From Pegea sp. RAD2-039 (taxonomy: Eukaryota > Chordata > Thaliacea > Salpida > Salpidae), in the NCBI GenBank assembly GCA_034620365.1, contig JAQGEQ010000314.1, positions 372,001-436,000 on the forward strand: 64,000 bases of DNA, in the 5' to 3' direction. Below, piece by piece: positions 46,663-57,240 of this stretch (within the stretch, counting starts at the first letter, position 1; each line of letters opens with the position of its first letter). Under the pieces are notes generated by a model. The model was not told the origin of the DNA. It did not search any database and was given only the letters and a program-made list of their open reading frames with translations. The translations under genes and the position numbers were made by a program.

Positions 46663-48439
46663 ATGGCCGACTACAATATAGGGTTTATAGGAGCAGGAGA
46701 GATGGCCTGGGCCATTGTCACTGGTTTCCTAGGTAAATATCATCATTATTACCTCTTGTACATATTTCATGATATATATCAGTAGGTTCTATTGAAGCTT
46801 CACGAATGTTTGTTAGTAATCCATCTAAGTTTAAATTGAAACGTTTTGAAGAAGAAGGAATCCATGTTACAAGCAATAATGTAGAAGTCTTTGAAAATTG
46901 TGAAGTTGTTTTTATTTGTGTAAAACCTCAGGTTAGTCTTTATTCAATCCCAACATTTTTTTCAACTCGATGAAATTCATAACACCTTAAAAATGAGATT
47001 TCATCTAACGCGCGAAACTATCTCCTCATCTTAATGAATTCAGGAGTTATTTCAGATAGAAAATCTGGGTTTCCGAAAAACATAAAAGTCTCATCACCCT
47101 CAAGTAGCTTTTCTAGAACAGGGAAAGTCCCTTGTCATTTTTTGGGTGAAAAACTTCTTACCAAGGGTAGGGACCTCATCAGACCTGGTAGGTCACTGTC
47201 CCTGGTCTCGTGGCCGTGTGACCAAACACAAGGTCTAGTGTGGGATAGTTCAGTGCCCCATAATCAACGCGCATGCGCAGTAAGGAAGGAGTTATCAACT
47301 TTGAACTCAAAAATTCACTTTCTGTTTGTAGAAATGGAATATAGTAGCGGCTGAAGTGAAGGATAACGCGACAAAGATTGCAGAAAAAATCGAAAAAAGA
47401 ATTAAAAAGAATATCGAGAAACGAATAGAAGAAGTAGAAGATGAAATTGATGACAGATTATCAAAGTTGATTGTGAAAGAAGAAAAACAAACAATAATCT
47501 CAATTATGGCTGGAGTTACTATTGACACTTTACAAAAAGTTAGTTTTAATCTTCATAACTTCATTAACATCTCGATTTCTCAACCTAGGCGTTCCCATCT
47601 GCTAACATCATCAGAACGATGCCTAATACTGCTGCTATAGCACAAGAAGGCATCACTATTATGTCATCATCATCTTCATTACCTGAAAGAGTCATGGTAA
47701 AAATGGAATCTTTATTAGCTCTTTGTGGAGAAACTGTACGTCTGCCTGAAGAACAAGTTAATTGCGCGATGTCAATCAGTGGATGTGGAATTGGATTTGT
47801 AAGTTCATTTGAGGCCTGATCTGTAAACGACCATTTTTGTCCTTTGGTAGATGCTTGTATGTATCGATGCTCTTGCTGATGGCGGAGTAAAAATGGGACT
47901 TCCTCGAGCTGCTGCTTTGAGACTTGCTTCAGGAACTTTAGCTGTAAGTGAAAAAAATCTTGCAGTTTGACGAAATACTAAAAAGTAGTTTTTCGGAAAT
48001 TATAAAATTGATGAAAAGAAAGGTCATCAATGTCTTCATCAATCAAAGTTTATTTTAAAATTGTCATCATCTTTTTTTAAGTCTTTTCCTTCTTCGAAAA
48101 CATTTTTGATTTTAGATTAGAATTCTAGAATTATTGATTTTCTTTTCATAATTCCAACATTTTAATCTAAAATCAAATTCAATGATCTTAAATTATTTCA
48201 GGACTTTTATTATCAATAATTTTTCGTTTGACTTCTAAATTCTTGTTTAGGGTGCTGGAAAAATGCAACTGTTCCAAAATCAGAATCCTTCATATTTAAA
48301 AGACACAGTTGCATCTCCTGGAGGCACCACTATCGCAGGATTACATGAGCTTGAAAAAGGAGGTTTCCGGGCAACTTTGATAAATGCTGTAGAGGCAGCT
48401 AAACTACGAGGAGATGAATTATCAAAATCAACAAAATAA
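46663..48439 (+). CDS. PYCR: Pyrroline-5-carboxylate reductase
   Basis: This enzyme performs the last step of proline synthesis: NAD(P)H reduction of pyrroline-5-carboxylate. Six exons fit in frame: 46663-46732, 46786-46931, 47332-47538, 47589-47798, 47851-47943 and 48251-48439, giving 304 residues. The Rossmann start is [13 protein letters not shown]. Other landmarks are [41 protein letters not shown] and the signature [22 protein letters not shown]. Two oddities stand out. A Lys/Glu-rich helix of about 36 extra residues (roughly residues 80-120) is inserted between VKPQ and the next strand. The usual SGSGPAY loop reads SGCGIGF. Human paralogues PYCR1-3 are not distinguishable from this sequence alone. 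A pyrimidine-rich acceptor ends at 46611, 51 bp before the start codon. Intron 2 contains a dispersed repeat. Confidence 0.9.
47050..47290. repeat. Dispersed repeat in PYCR intron 2
   Basis: The GC-richer block around 47055-47260 resembles the block at about 58955-59100. Shared strings include AGGTCACTGTCC and CACAAGGTCT against ACAGGTCT, in the same order and similar spacing. It is distinctly less AT-rich than its surroundings and is not coding. The family is unknown to me; ends are approximate. Confidence 0.5.
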
Positions 48440-51400
48440 ATAAAACTATTTATCGATTTTCAACATAAACAGAAATATCTGAAGTTATTCAATTAATGCT
48501 TAAAATCATTCAAATGATCTCTATCAGCTTTCTTAGTAGGTTTTTAGACTTTAGATCAGTTTTATCAACTTGTTAAGTTATCAGCAACAATTTTATTTGG
48601 GTGATTAGTTAACACGCCGCTTGACTAAAACTTGCTTGTTTCTAGTCTAAGTAATCGATTGTCCTTGGCTCGAACATTAATGGTCTTTTTATCATCGGTT
48701 TTGAAAACCCTTGCTTTTATCTCAAAACGCTTGTGTTAATAAATCTAAAACATCTAAATAAAGTTCACCAAAGACCTCGATACAATCGCATTTAATTCTA
48801 CTTAACTGAATCTTTAACTTTAAAGTATCATTTAAAATCGTCTTGAACATATTTTTAGGTTTTTAAAAAAATAATTTTATTTTTAAGAAATATATTATAA
48901 GAAAAGTTTAATGTTAGTATCAATTTCTTATGAAATTTATATAATTTGTTCCTTTTAGGTTAAAATTTCTATTTAGTTTATAATGTAATTGATAAGTGAA
49001 AGGAACTATTTAAACTTGAAATATTTTATACTTATATGGTTGATTTATTATATCTATAGATTTATATTTATTATAAAACTAAGAAAATGGAATTATACAA
49101 AATTTTTTAAAGAGAAATACCAACATTTACAATGAACATCTTTATTTAACCTCCTTAAAAACCTTCAAAACTTTTTTGAGTTATTAATGAATGAATATTA
49201 GAATCAAGATAAATAATAAATATCAAATAAATGCTTACTATATAATTAAAGTGTTTCATCTGTTACAGAGCTTTCTTTTATTCTTATTTCATTTTAATGG
49301 AGACATTTTCTAGTTTTTAAGGGAATCCAACTGCTGTTGTTAATGCTGTTGAAAGTTTTAAAAGTAAAAGACATGAACTTTATAATTTCAAATAACAGCT
49401 TGGTTAGTTACTAGAGTAAGCTAAATCTTATCAAGTAAGTAAAAAAAATACTATTTAAATGTTACTTTAAAGAAATTAGTTTTAAACGTTCACCTCAGTG
49501 ATTAACAATTCTACCTTTAGCCGTATTACTACTAAGAAAATAAAAACGAATAAAAAGAGTTTGTAGACTTTTGCTAAACATTAAATTTTGTTAAAATGAA
49601 TAGACAAAGAAAAGCCCATAAATATCCGGGTAGAACGGCCTTGTGGGTTTGGTTGATGATAAACTTCTAAAAGACTTAAAACTCCGAACTTATAGCCGGA
49701 CAGTTTGTCATGTGACGCCAGCTGGACGTAACTGCATCGTCCTTGTGATGATTTCTGCCCTGGCATTCAGTATAGCCGTTCTCGACTGCAGAGGCCTAGC
49801 TATATGGTTATTATTATCATTGTTGAAAGATTGAACAAAATTGAAATGTTTTCTTTCTAATAAAAAGATAGCTTCATCAACTAAAAATTACTGCAAGGGT
49901 TATATCAAAGCTATATTAAATATATTTTTCGCAATTAATTTTTCGCTTTAAGCAATTTCACATATTTAGCAGTTAAAATTTTGTTGGTAAATCAAATTTA
50001 AAGGATATTTTGGCAAGTTAGCAATCTTATTTGCTTACTTTTGCTTAACAAAGCTATAAAATAAAACAAAACAATTGAAATTATAAATTATAATTTCTTA
50101 TAAAAGGAGTAGTTATTTTTTAATTTTGAATGGCCAAAACATTAAATAGTTGTTTCTTGCTATTTATAGATATTTAATATATATTTATTTATGTTTATTT
50201 TTGTAACACTTTTCTATTTGTTTTATTTAAAACAATTTATCTCAAATTTAAACTATTATGATATTTCTATTTTTGCTAACTTTATGTATATATTATGGTT
50301 AGCTTTAAATATTTAAAGCGACGTGTTTTTTTTTCTAAAATATTATGTTTAAATAATGTTAATATTTCGGATTTTAATTTTATCTTAAAATTTCGAGAAA
50401 ATCCATTGTATTTATATTAAGAATTTTATCATTAATTTTTATTTTTTGATAAACCTAAAAAGTTTATCATTTTCCTTAAAAAAAAATTAATTTCAAAAGT
50501 ACAATTTTTTCAAAAGTCATTTTAGAAATGACTTGCAAATTATATTCTTTGATCGTTTAGAATTATTATAAATGAAATTATGTAATCACAATACCGTGGA
50601 TATGATTAAAAACTTTATTTTTGAACTTTTGTTTGAATAATAGGAGAAATAATTGTAGGCGTTGTCTTTATAAGATTAAATTTATGAAAATATCCATAAT
50701 CTATTTTGATCTGCTGTTTTATTGGTAATATGTAAATATCAAGAAATTTTATTCTTAGAAAATATTAAAAAAATTGCTTAATGTTTCTATAATCTATTTT
50801 ATAATTGTTTTATACTTGAAAGTTTAATTTTGAGAAAAGTTTAATTATTTATTTTGTTTCTTAGAAATATTATTTTTAATTTTTTGTAGATTTAAAAAAT
50901 ATTTTAATTATTTTTTGCGAAAAACCTTTTTTCTTTGTATTTCTTTTTTAGATTTATTCTATTTTTCAAACTTTTTGAACAACAGTAAAATATAAAATAT
51001 ATAACTTTATTGTGCATTTATAGTTTTATAATTTCTTAAATATTATTTTTAATCTAAATTTAAACATTTCAATTTCCAAGTTATTCAGCGTTTTATTGTC
51101 ACATAAATTTATGATAAAAAAATATTAATTAAATTATAATATTGATTTATATTAAAACTTTTTTTTCATTAAGTCTTTCAAACAAAGTTTTAAATTGTAA
51201 AGTTTATTGTTTTGTTTTTTACTTTTGTTATTTTGTTATCTAATTCTATTGTTTAAGAGAGAAAAAAAGGAAAAAGTGTTATCATTTTATCTCAAATAAC
51301 TTCTGATAATCATACCACCAGTACTTTATTTACTCTATAAATTCTTTTGCGCTACATTTTGCTAATTCTAACAAAGTTTAGACAATTAAAACCATTCAAA

Positions 51401-51467
51401 AAGTTGAATATTATTAGTTTTAAAAGAATAAAATCTTATTTTTTCAGGTTGAAAAGTTTTTATAAGC
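48440..51467. other. Intergenic, AT-rich, with one SINE-like relic
   Basis: Between PYCR and NPC2 the sequence is AT-rich and has no gene I can support. A SINE-like relic lies at 49600-49830. A polypyrimidine tract with CAG at 51445-51447, only 20 bp before the NPC2 start codon, is a strong splice acceptor for a 5'-UTR intron or a spliced leader. Confidence 0.5.
49600..49830. mobile_element. SINE-like relic related to the body of the element at 36297-36560
   Basis: It has the same two internal blocks in the same order as the 36.3-kb SINE: CCCATAAATATCCGGGTAGA against TCCATAAAAACCAGGGTAGA, and GATTTCTGCCCTGGC against AATTTCTACCCTGGC. The blocks are imperfect inverted repeats of each other. 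No clear tRNA-like head remains. Identity is well below that of a recent copy, so this is an old relic. Confidence 0.5.
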
Positions 51468-51923
51468 ATGAAATTAATAGCAGTTGTTTTATTCGTCAGT
51501 TTATTGGTTAGTTGCCAATCAATAAACATTAAATATAGAGATTGTGGTTCACAAGTTGGTACAATTCAATCAGTTTCAATCAAGCCTTGTGTATCTGACC
51601 CCTGTGAACTGAAAAAAGGACAAACTTATGACATCAATGTAAATTTTACAAGCAGTGAAGTTTCATCTACTGTACATGCTCAAGTTTATGGGACTGTTTA
51701 TGGTGTAACAGTCCCATTTCCACTTCCTCAGCCAGACGGCTGTCTTGACAGCGGTATTGCCTGTCCCACTAAAGCAGGCTCTCAATATTCATATAAAAGC
51801 TCTTTGCCTATCTCTTATAGTTACCCTAGTGTTTCTGTTTTAGTGCAATGGGAGTTATTAGATCATACTAGCGGTGGAAATAAGTTTATTTGTAGCCAAT
51901 TTCAAATAAAAGTTGTTAATTAA
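51468..51923 (+). CDS. NPC2: NPC2-like secreted sterol-binding protein (ML domain)
   Basis: NPC2 carries cholesterol in the lysosome lumen and hands it to NPC1. The intronless frame is 151 residues, the same as human. Residues 1-18 (MKLIAVVLFVSLLVSCQS) form a signal peptide. The mature ML domain keeps the six structural cysteines: YRDCGS, IKPCVSDPCEL, PDGCLDSGIACP and KFICSQF. It also has the family landmarks KKGQTYDINVNFTS, VPFPLPQPDGC and SYPSVSVLVQWEL. N-glycosylation is likely at the NFT sequon. A strong splice acceptor ends 20 bp before the ATG, so the transcript likely has a 5'-UTR intron or a trans-spliced leader. The absence of introns in the coding part is unlike vertebrate NPC2. Confidence 0.95.
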   Translation: MKLIAVVLFVSLLVSCQSINIKYRDCGSQVGTIQSVSIKPCVSDPCELKKGQTYDINVNFTSSEVSSTVHAQVYGTVYGVTVPFPLPQPDGCLDSGIACPTKAGSQYSYKSSLPISYSYPSVSVLVQWELLDHTSGGNKFICSQFQIKVVN

Positions 51924-53924
51924 AAATGGTTTCTTTTTCTATTCTTCAATTTGAGTTAAATTTCCATCTTTGTAATTATGCTAATTTATCGTTTATAGCT
52001 CAGTAGCTTTCTCTAATTTGTGATTTTATTGCTTTTTATGTCACATCTATCTCATTTCTACTATATTTTTCAAACCTATATATTATCAAATTTCTTACAT
52101 TTACCATGAATAAAATATTTAGCAGATTGTAAATATGTTATTTTATTAATTTAATAAAAGAATAAAATTAAGTAAAAAATATTTCGTAATTCTCTAAATT
52201 TTAATCATAAAATTTTTAAGATTTGATTTTTAGAAATTTGTTACAAAATGGAATAAATCCAATTTCGTAGAATAAAAAGATCTCGAAAACCCCCACATTT
52301 AGAAACTGTTTCTTATTTTTTTATTTTATTTTATATATATAAATGCGAAGGAGGGTGCCTAAAGAGAGCACATCTCACTAACACACATTCTCAGGAGTTT
52401 TTATGGTTTTTCTCAGGAGTTTTATATGTCTCCACCTGGGGTCGAACCCGGTACTTCCTAGCTAGATGTACCTTGTAGCTAGGTGTAGTAACCGCTTCGC
52501 CACCAAGCAGGACTTAAAAAGATTATTTCTATAAAAAGATTATTTTTATAGAAAACGAAGTTTTAGAAAAGTGGTTTCTTAAAAAATTATTTATTTAAAA
52601 TTAACCAAGCTAAATTAAAACAGGCGGAAAAAATATCAATATTCAAATCTTAAACTAAACTTGTACAAGTTGCTAAAATAGCTTTTAACTGTTTGTCCAC
52701 GTGTCTAAGACCTTTTCATAAAAGTTTGCAACAGAAATGCATTTCAGTCATTTTTTAATTAGTTGCATAGATAAATATTTGTTTCAATCCAAAATTAACC
52801 ATTCTTCTAATCAATTTTTCAATCAAAACTTTTAAATAATGATAGTTAACTCAATCAATGCTTCTTATCAACGTTAAAACTGATCTTTTGATGCGTATGC
52901 ATGATAGATTTTTTGGTTTTAGTTGTGTTAATGTGAACTAATTTTTAGCAATTAAGTCAAGATGGTTCAGATCTCAAAATAAAAAAAATTAGTTAAATAA
53001 TTAATTTGACTAAAAAGAACAAGAACTGTTTTGATACGCAGATCTTACCTTTTGGTGAAAGAATTCTTAAAAGTCTATTTTAACAGAATAGTTACTTTGA
53101 GTGTGACATTAAAGTATGTTCAAATTCAATTTGGTGAAATTGTCTTTTCAAAAATTTAGAAGTATGTACCCGGTACAACTTTTTTATAAAAAAATTATTT
53201 TATTTTTTATTGCTTTTGATTGTAGGAATATGAATTAGTTGAGGCAATTATATATGAAAAGTAAAATAATATACCAGATGCACAAACTTATGGGTTTTCC
53301 CCGAGAAGTAACTCACTTCAACATGTTTCACTTAAATTTTCGTTTCACGTTTTGATAGAAAAAACTGAAAATTTCTAATTATTTATTTAGTTATTTCAAA
53401 ATATTTTAATTTTTATTAATTTTATAAAAGTATTTTTTTGTAATAAAGGATTAGAAATTATTTTTACTTTTAATAAATTTTGTGTCTTTGTAAATTTCAT
53501 TTTTCTACAGTATGTATTATATGTTTAAAGTTTTAAATATTAGTAAATTAATATTAAATTGGTGTATTTGTTTTATATTTCATTTTTTTTATTAAGTTTT
53601 TAAATGACTTAACTGAAATTAATAAAAATTATATTTTAAACTTTTATTATTCAAAATATCTTTTGCTATTATATAAAAATTAAATAGATATTGTTGAAAA
53701 ATTCATACCAGATATTTTATATTTCATTTTAGATGTTTATAATTAATCTTAATTCTTTAAAGAAATATAAATTGCTTAAAACATTTTCTTTAATTTTATG
53801 AAATTTATATTAATTGAAATTTGCAATTTATTTATTAATTTTATATTTTAAAAGATTTAAAATTAGTGATTATTATCAATAATTATTTTTTTAATATAAC
53901 TTATCCAGAAGTTGAAACTGAAGT
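51924..53924. other. Intergenic, AT-rich, containing a SINE
   Basis: Apart from the SINE at 52341-52512, this is AT-rich DNA with no open frame that resembles a protein. It probably holds the NPC2 3' untranslated region at its start (an AATAAA at about 52110) and the promoter of the UPF0488-like gene at its end. Confidence 0.45.
52341..52512 (-). mobile_element. tRNA-derived SINE
   Basis: Read on the minus strand, the element starts at about 52512 with a tRNA-like head. The A box is TGGTGGCGAAGCGGT (52505-52491) and the B box GGGTTCGACCCC (52449-52438), at normal tRNA spacing. The body contains two short direct repeats (ACTCCTGAG) and ends in GGCACCCTCCTTCGCATTTA followed by an AT-rich tail. 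The same 3' end occurs truncated at 33090-33160. RNA polymerase III boxes with a shared, unrelated tail define it as a SINE and not a tRNA gene. Confidence 0.85.
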
Positions 53925-55095
53925 ATGGAAAGTAAGATTGATCTTTTTTTTTCAACTATAGCAAGATAAAAATGATCAGTAAATAAACTGAATATTTGTT
54001 TCTTATTATAATCATTATTTTTACAAACAATTTAAATATAATAAATCTTATTAATAAAGTATTTTCAAAAACTATTTATTTTTTGTATATAATATTTGTT
54101 ATAATATTATTTTATGTATTTATGGATGTAGAAAACAAATTATACAACAATTTATGATATTAAAATGACTGTAAAAAGATAATGAATAGGTTCTTAAGCA
54201 TCATAATTTTAAGTTTAATGTAATTAATGTAGAAAAAATAGGAATGCTGCAAATTCATTTTAAGTTTTGAATCAAAAATATGAAATTAGTGAAGAAACTG
54301 AAATATTTAATCTTATCTTTTTAGATGAAAAACAGCTAGAACTACAAAAGCATGTTTGCTGGTGTATTGATGAGGTTTCTTTTGGACTTCTAACTAAAAG
54401 TCCAACAGCTAAGCAAAGTAAAAATTCAAATATTTGTAATATATATCAATTGAGTTTATGCAATTTAGTTAACAAGCTTTCAGTTTCTAATATATAAAAC
54501 CCTTTTAAGTTTTATCAGTTTAAAATTTATTTATATTATTTAGTCATAATTCTATGAAAATTTAATTTATTATAAAACTTAAATGAATTATCTGTCATTT
54601 TGCATTCTGTAAAAACCAAAATATTCTTTTATAATTTTGATAGTCTATAACATCTAAAATAAATTTTAATTATAGATGGTTTATAGAATTTAAAAAAGTA
54701 ATTTCAATCTTATTTTAGTTGAACAAGGTCACAAACTTCTAAAAGTTTTAGGATCATCTAAAACCCCTTTAGTGAAAAAAAGGATGTTAATGCAACAAAG
54801 ATTTGGTAACTACAGAAAAAAAATTGAATTAGAAGAAAATAAGTGGCATAAAGGTAACTAAAAAAAATCTTTGCTTTCAAATTGATATCCTTTAAATAAT
54901 ACTTTTATAATTTTTTTAGAAACTCTTAAATTAATCCAGAAGCAAGGCTTTATCACCAGTAAAAAACCAAAAGGAACAAAATACCGTTTTGCAGCTAAAA
55001 AAAAGGTTTTGGATGGAAATAATTTTGAATTTAGTGGCTTAACAATTCATGAAAATGTTTTTTTATTCAATTTTTCATTGGATGAATTGTCTTAA
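53925..55095 (+). CDS. UPF0488 (C8orf33-like) protein
   Basis: The protein resembles human C8orf33, a small, poorly characterised family. Exons at 54265-54417, 54719-54853 and 54920-55095 keep frame. They encode LELQKHVCWCIDEVSFGLLTK and SPTAKQ, then SSKTPLVKKRMLMQQRFGNYRKKIE, which closely follow the family core (CWxxEQLELGL, TPKQ, PLxxKRQLM, FGDYR). The C-terminus FLFNF recalls the family ending FRFNF. A tiny first exon, ATG GAA A at 53925-53931 with a GTAAGA donor, would supply a phase-correct start (MEILNQKYEI) and a 156-residue protein. That exon is inference and could be another. The protein is rich in Lys/Glu and predicted to be helical, with no membrane segment. GNB1L starts 141 bp after its stop, on the same strand. 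Confidence 0.75.
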
Positions 55096-55236
55096 AATGG
55101 ATTTTTGTAAACAATTGAAGCGATGGTGGAACTACAAACTTTATTTAATATTTAATAAACTGAAAATAGATTTTATATTAAAACAATTTCTTATTTACTC
55201 ATCTGAAACATTAAATAACTTTCTTCCAGGTATAAA

Positions 55237-56172
55237 ATGAGTTCTAATCCTTTATTTATTCTCAAAAAGCAATCTACTCCTGTAAATGATTTGTGTTTTT
55301 GGGGTGAACCAGGGTCCAACTTAAAACTGATATCTGCATATCGAGGAGGACACATAGATCTCGATATCTGGGACTGTGCTACTAGAAGAGTGGACACAAC
55401 AGTCCAATCAGACACTACAGCCGATATGCTGTCAGTGGACACTATCAACCACAATCTTGTGACCTTGGACAGACATGGGTGGTTGAAATTGATCGATGGT
55501 AACACGATGCAAGTGATCTCGAAGCTCGGATTTAGTGATGTAGGTTTCTGCAAGGTCTCACTTCTTCCTCATGATCCCAACATTCTTCTTGCACTTCCCG
55601 GAGAAAGTCAATCTTCTGTGACGATTTGGAGTCTTAAAGACTCTTCTGTAAGTTCTCGATTGATTCCTGATCACGAGAAACTGGGTTTAGTGATGAATGT
55701 TAAGTTATTTGCTCAATACCTCGTTGTAGGTTACGAAAATGGCTCTATTTTATTTTGGCACCACGCTGAGCAAAAAATTCTTTTTCGAGTAAAAATTTCA
55801 GATGACCCAGTGATGTCATTAGACGCGTTTCAGCGTGATGACGTCATTGAGTGTGTTTGTGGTTCTGTAGGTAAAGAAATTTATCAAATTCGATTTTTTC
55901 TGAAAGAAGAAAGATCAGAAGTGAAGAAGATTGAAGTCTTGAATGATGGGATATCGTGTTTAAAGATTCGAAATGATCAAAAGATCTTTGCCTCTGGTGG
56001 ATGGGATCATCAAGTCCGCGTGTTTGGGATGAAGAAGATGAAGCCGATAGCTCTTCTGAATTATCACTCAGATATGATCAATTCTATGGATTTCTCGCAA
56101 GGACATATACAACTCTTGGCAGCTTCTTCTAAAGATAATAAAATTTCAGTTTATGATATTTTCAATTCTTAA
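55237..56172 (+). CDS. GNB1L: WD40 protein GNB1L (guanine nucleotide-binding protein beta-like 1)
   Basis: GNB1L is a WD40 beta-propeller protein implicated in PIKK stability through the TELO2/TTI co-chaperone route; fungal Asa1 is similar. The intronless frame is 311 residues (human 327). The N-terminus FILKKQSTPVNDLCFWGEPG matches the first blade. Typical landmarks follow in order: GGHIDLDIWDCATRRV, LVTLDRHGWLKLID, VGFCKVSLLP, LVVGYENGSILFWH, DDPVMSLD, FASGGWDHQVRVF, MKPIALLNYHSDMINSMDFS and LAASSKDNKISVYDI. The last is the family's final blade. The coding sequence is noticeably more GC-rich than the flanks. A CAG acceptor ends at 55229, seven bases before the ATG, and the upstream gene ends only 141 bp away, so a spliced leader or 5'-UTR intron is likely. 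Confidence 0.9.
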   Translation: MSSNPLFILKKQSTPVNDLCFWGEPGSNLKLISAYRGGHIDLDIWDCATRRVDTTVQSDTTADMLSVDTINHNLVTLDRHGWLKLIDGNTMQVISKLGFSDVGFCKVSLLPHDPNILLALPGESQSSVTIWSLKDSSVSSRLIPDHEKLGLVMNVKLFAQYLVVGYENGSILFWHHAEQKILFRVKISDDPVMSLDAFQRDDVIECVCGSVGKEIYQIRFFLKEERSEVKKIEVLNDGISCLKIRNDQKIFASGGWDHQVRVFGMKKMKPIALLNYHSDMINSMDFSQGHIQLLAASSKDNKISVYDIFNS

Positions 56173-57240
56173 ATTTATTTCCAAATTTAATTTTTTAAAA
56201 GAACATTTTTGATCTTTTTATTCAGTTAACTTTTGTTAGAAAATTTATTAAAATTATTTAAATAATAAAATATTTTGGAATTATTTTGTATTTTATGATT
56301 TTATACATAATTTTCTAAGTCGTTAAAGTAGTTGTGAAAAGAAGTATATAAAGTAACAAATCTCAACAATAATCGTAATACTAAAACAAAAAGTTTTTAA
56401 ATTTTAAGTTATAAGTACTTCTGACTGCTTTTAACTTCAGATAATCTTCTAAAATAACGATAAATGAAAATTTTTACGCCTGTAGTTCATACTGTTAAGG
56501 CATCAAAGGCTAAAAATATTAGATTGTCAACAAAATTATCACTTTTAAATCAAACTAAACGCATTACTACCGATAAACAATATCCAAAGAATAGACTTGC
56601 CTTTGAAAAATAATAATATTCATAAAGTTTTTAATCGATTAAATTTTCTAATACTTGGACTTTTATGAAAGTATTGTAATGTTAGTATTATACGTTATTT
56701 TTACTTATATTGTTGCTATCTTGTAAAAAAAGATACCTTGCGTCTATGAAAGTAATTTTTGATTACTATTTTCATTAATAGTAAGTAAGAAGATAATTAG
56801 AATTAATTTTAAGTAAATTAAATAGTGCCAGTCTTGTAATAGGACATTTTAGTCAAGGGAAACAACCTTTTTAATTATGTCTACAGATATCTGAAAACCA
56901 AGCAGTAATAATAATAAATATTTTTGTTATGATTTGTAACTTTAAGATAAATAAGTTAAAGTTTACTTTAACCTTTAATGTAAACATTTAATTAGCAATA
57001 ACCTTAATAAGTAATTGTAAGTCACTGATTAATAAACTAGATTAAATCAATTATGAGTTAACATGAATATTATAATAACAAATATTTAAATTGATAAAAT
57101 ATTGATTTGAATTTGTCACTTATAAATTATAAGATTAGTATTTTTCTGTTTTTACTAAATTTCTTGAAATAATTGAAATATATCTTTACAGAATCTTACA
57201 TCAAATCATTTTAGAATTTGAAAATTAATTTAATCTGATT
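56173..57240. other. Intergenic, AT-rich
   Basis: About 1.1 kb between GNB1L and the DHRS7B-like gene. An AATAAA near 56262 is a plausible GNB1L polyadenylation signal. I see no gene or repeat here. Confidence 0.45.

Noticed and set aside
52341..52512. A possible tRNA gene with A and B boxes.
   Set aside because: The acceptor stem does not pair, the element continues into a body shared with another locus, and it has an AT-rich tail; a SINE explains it better.
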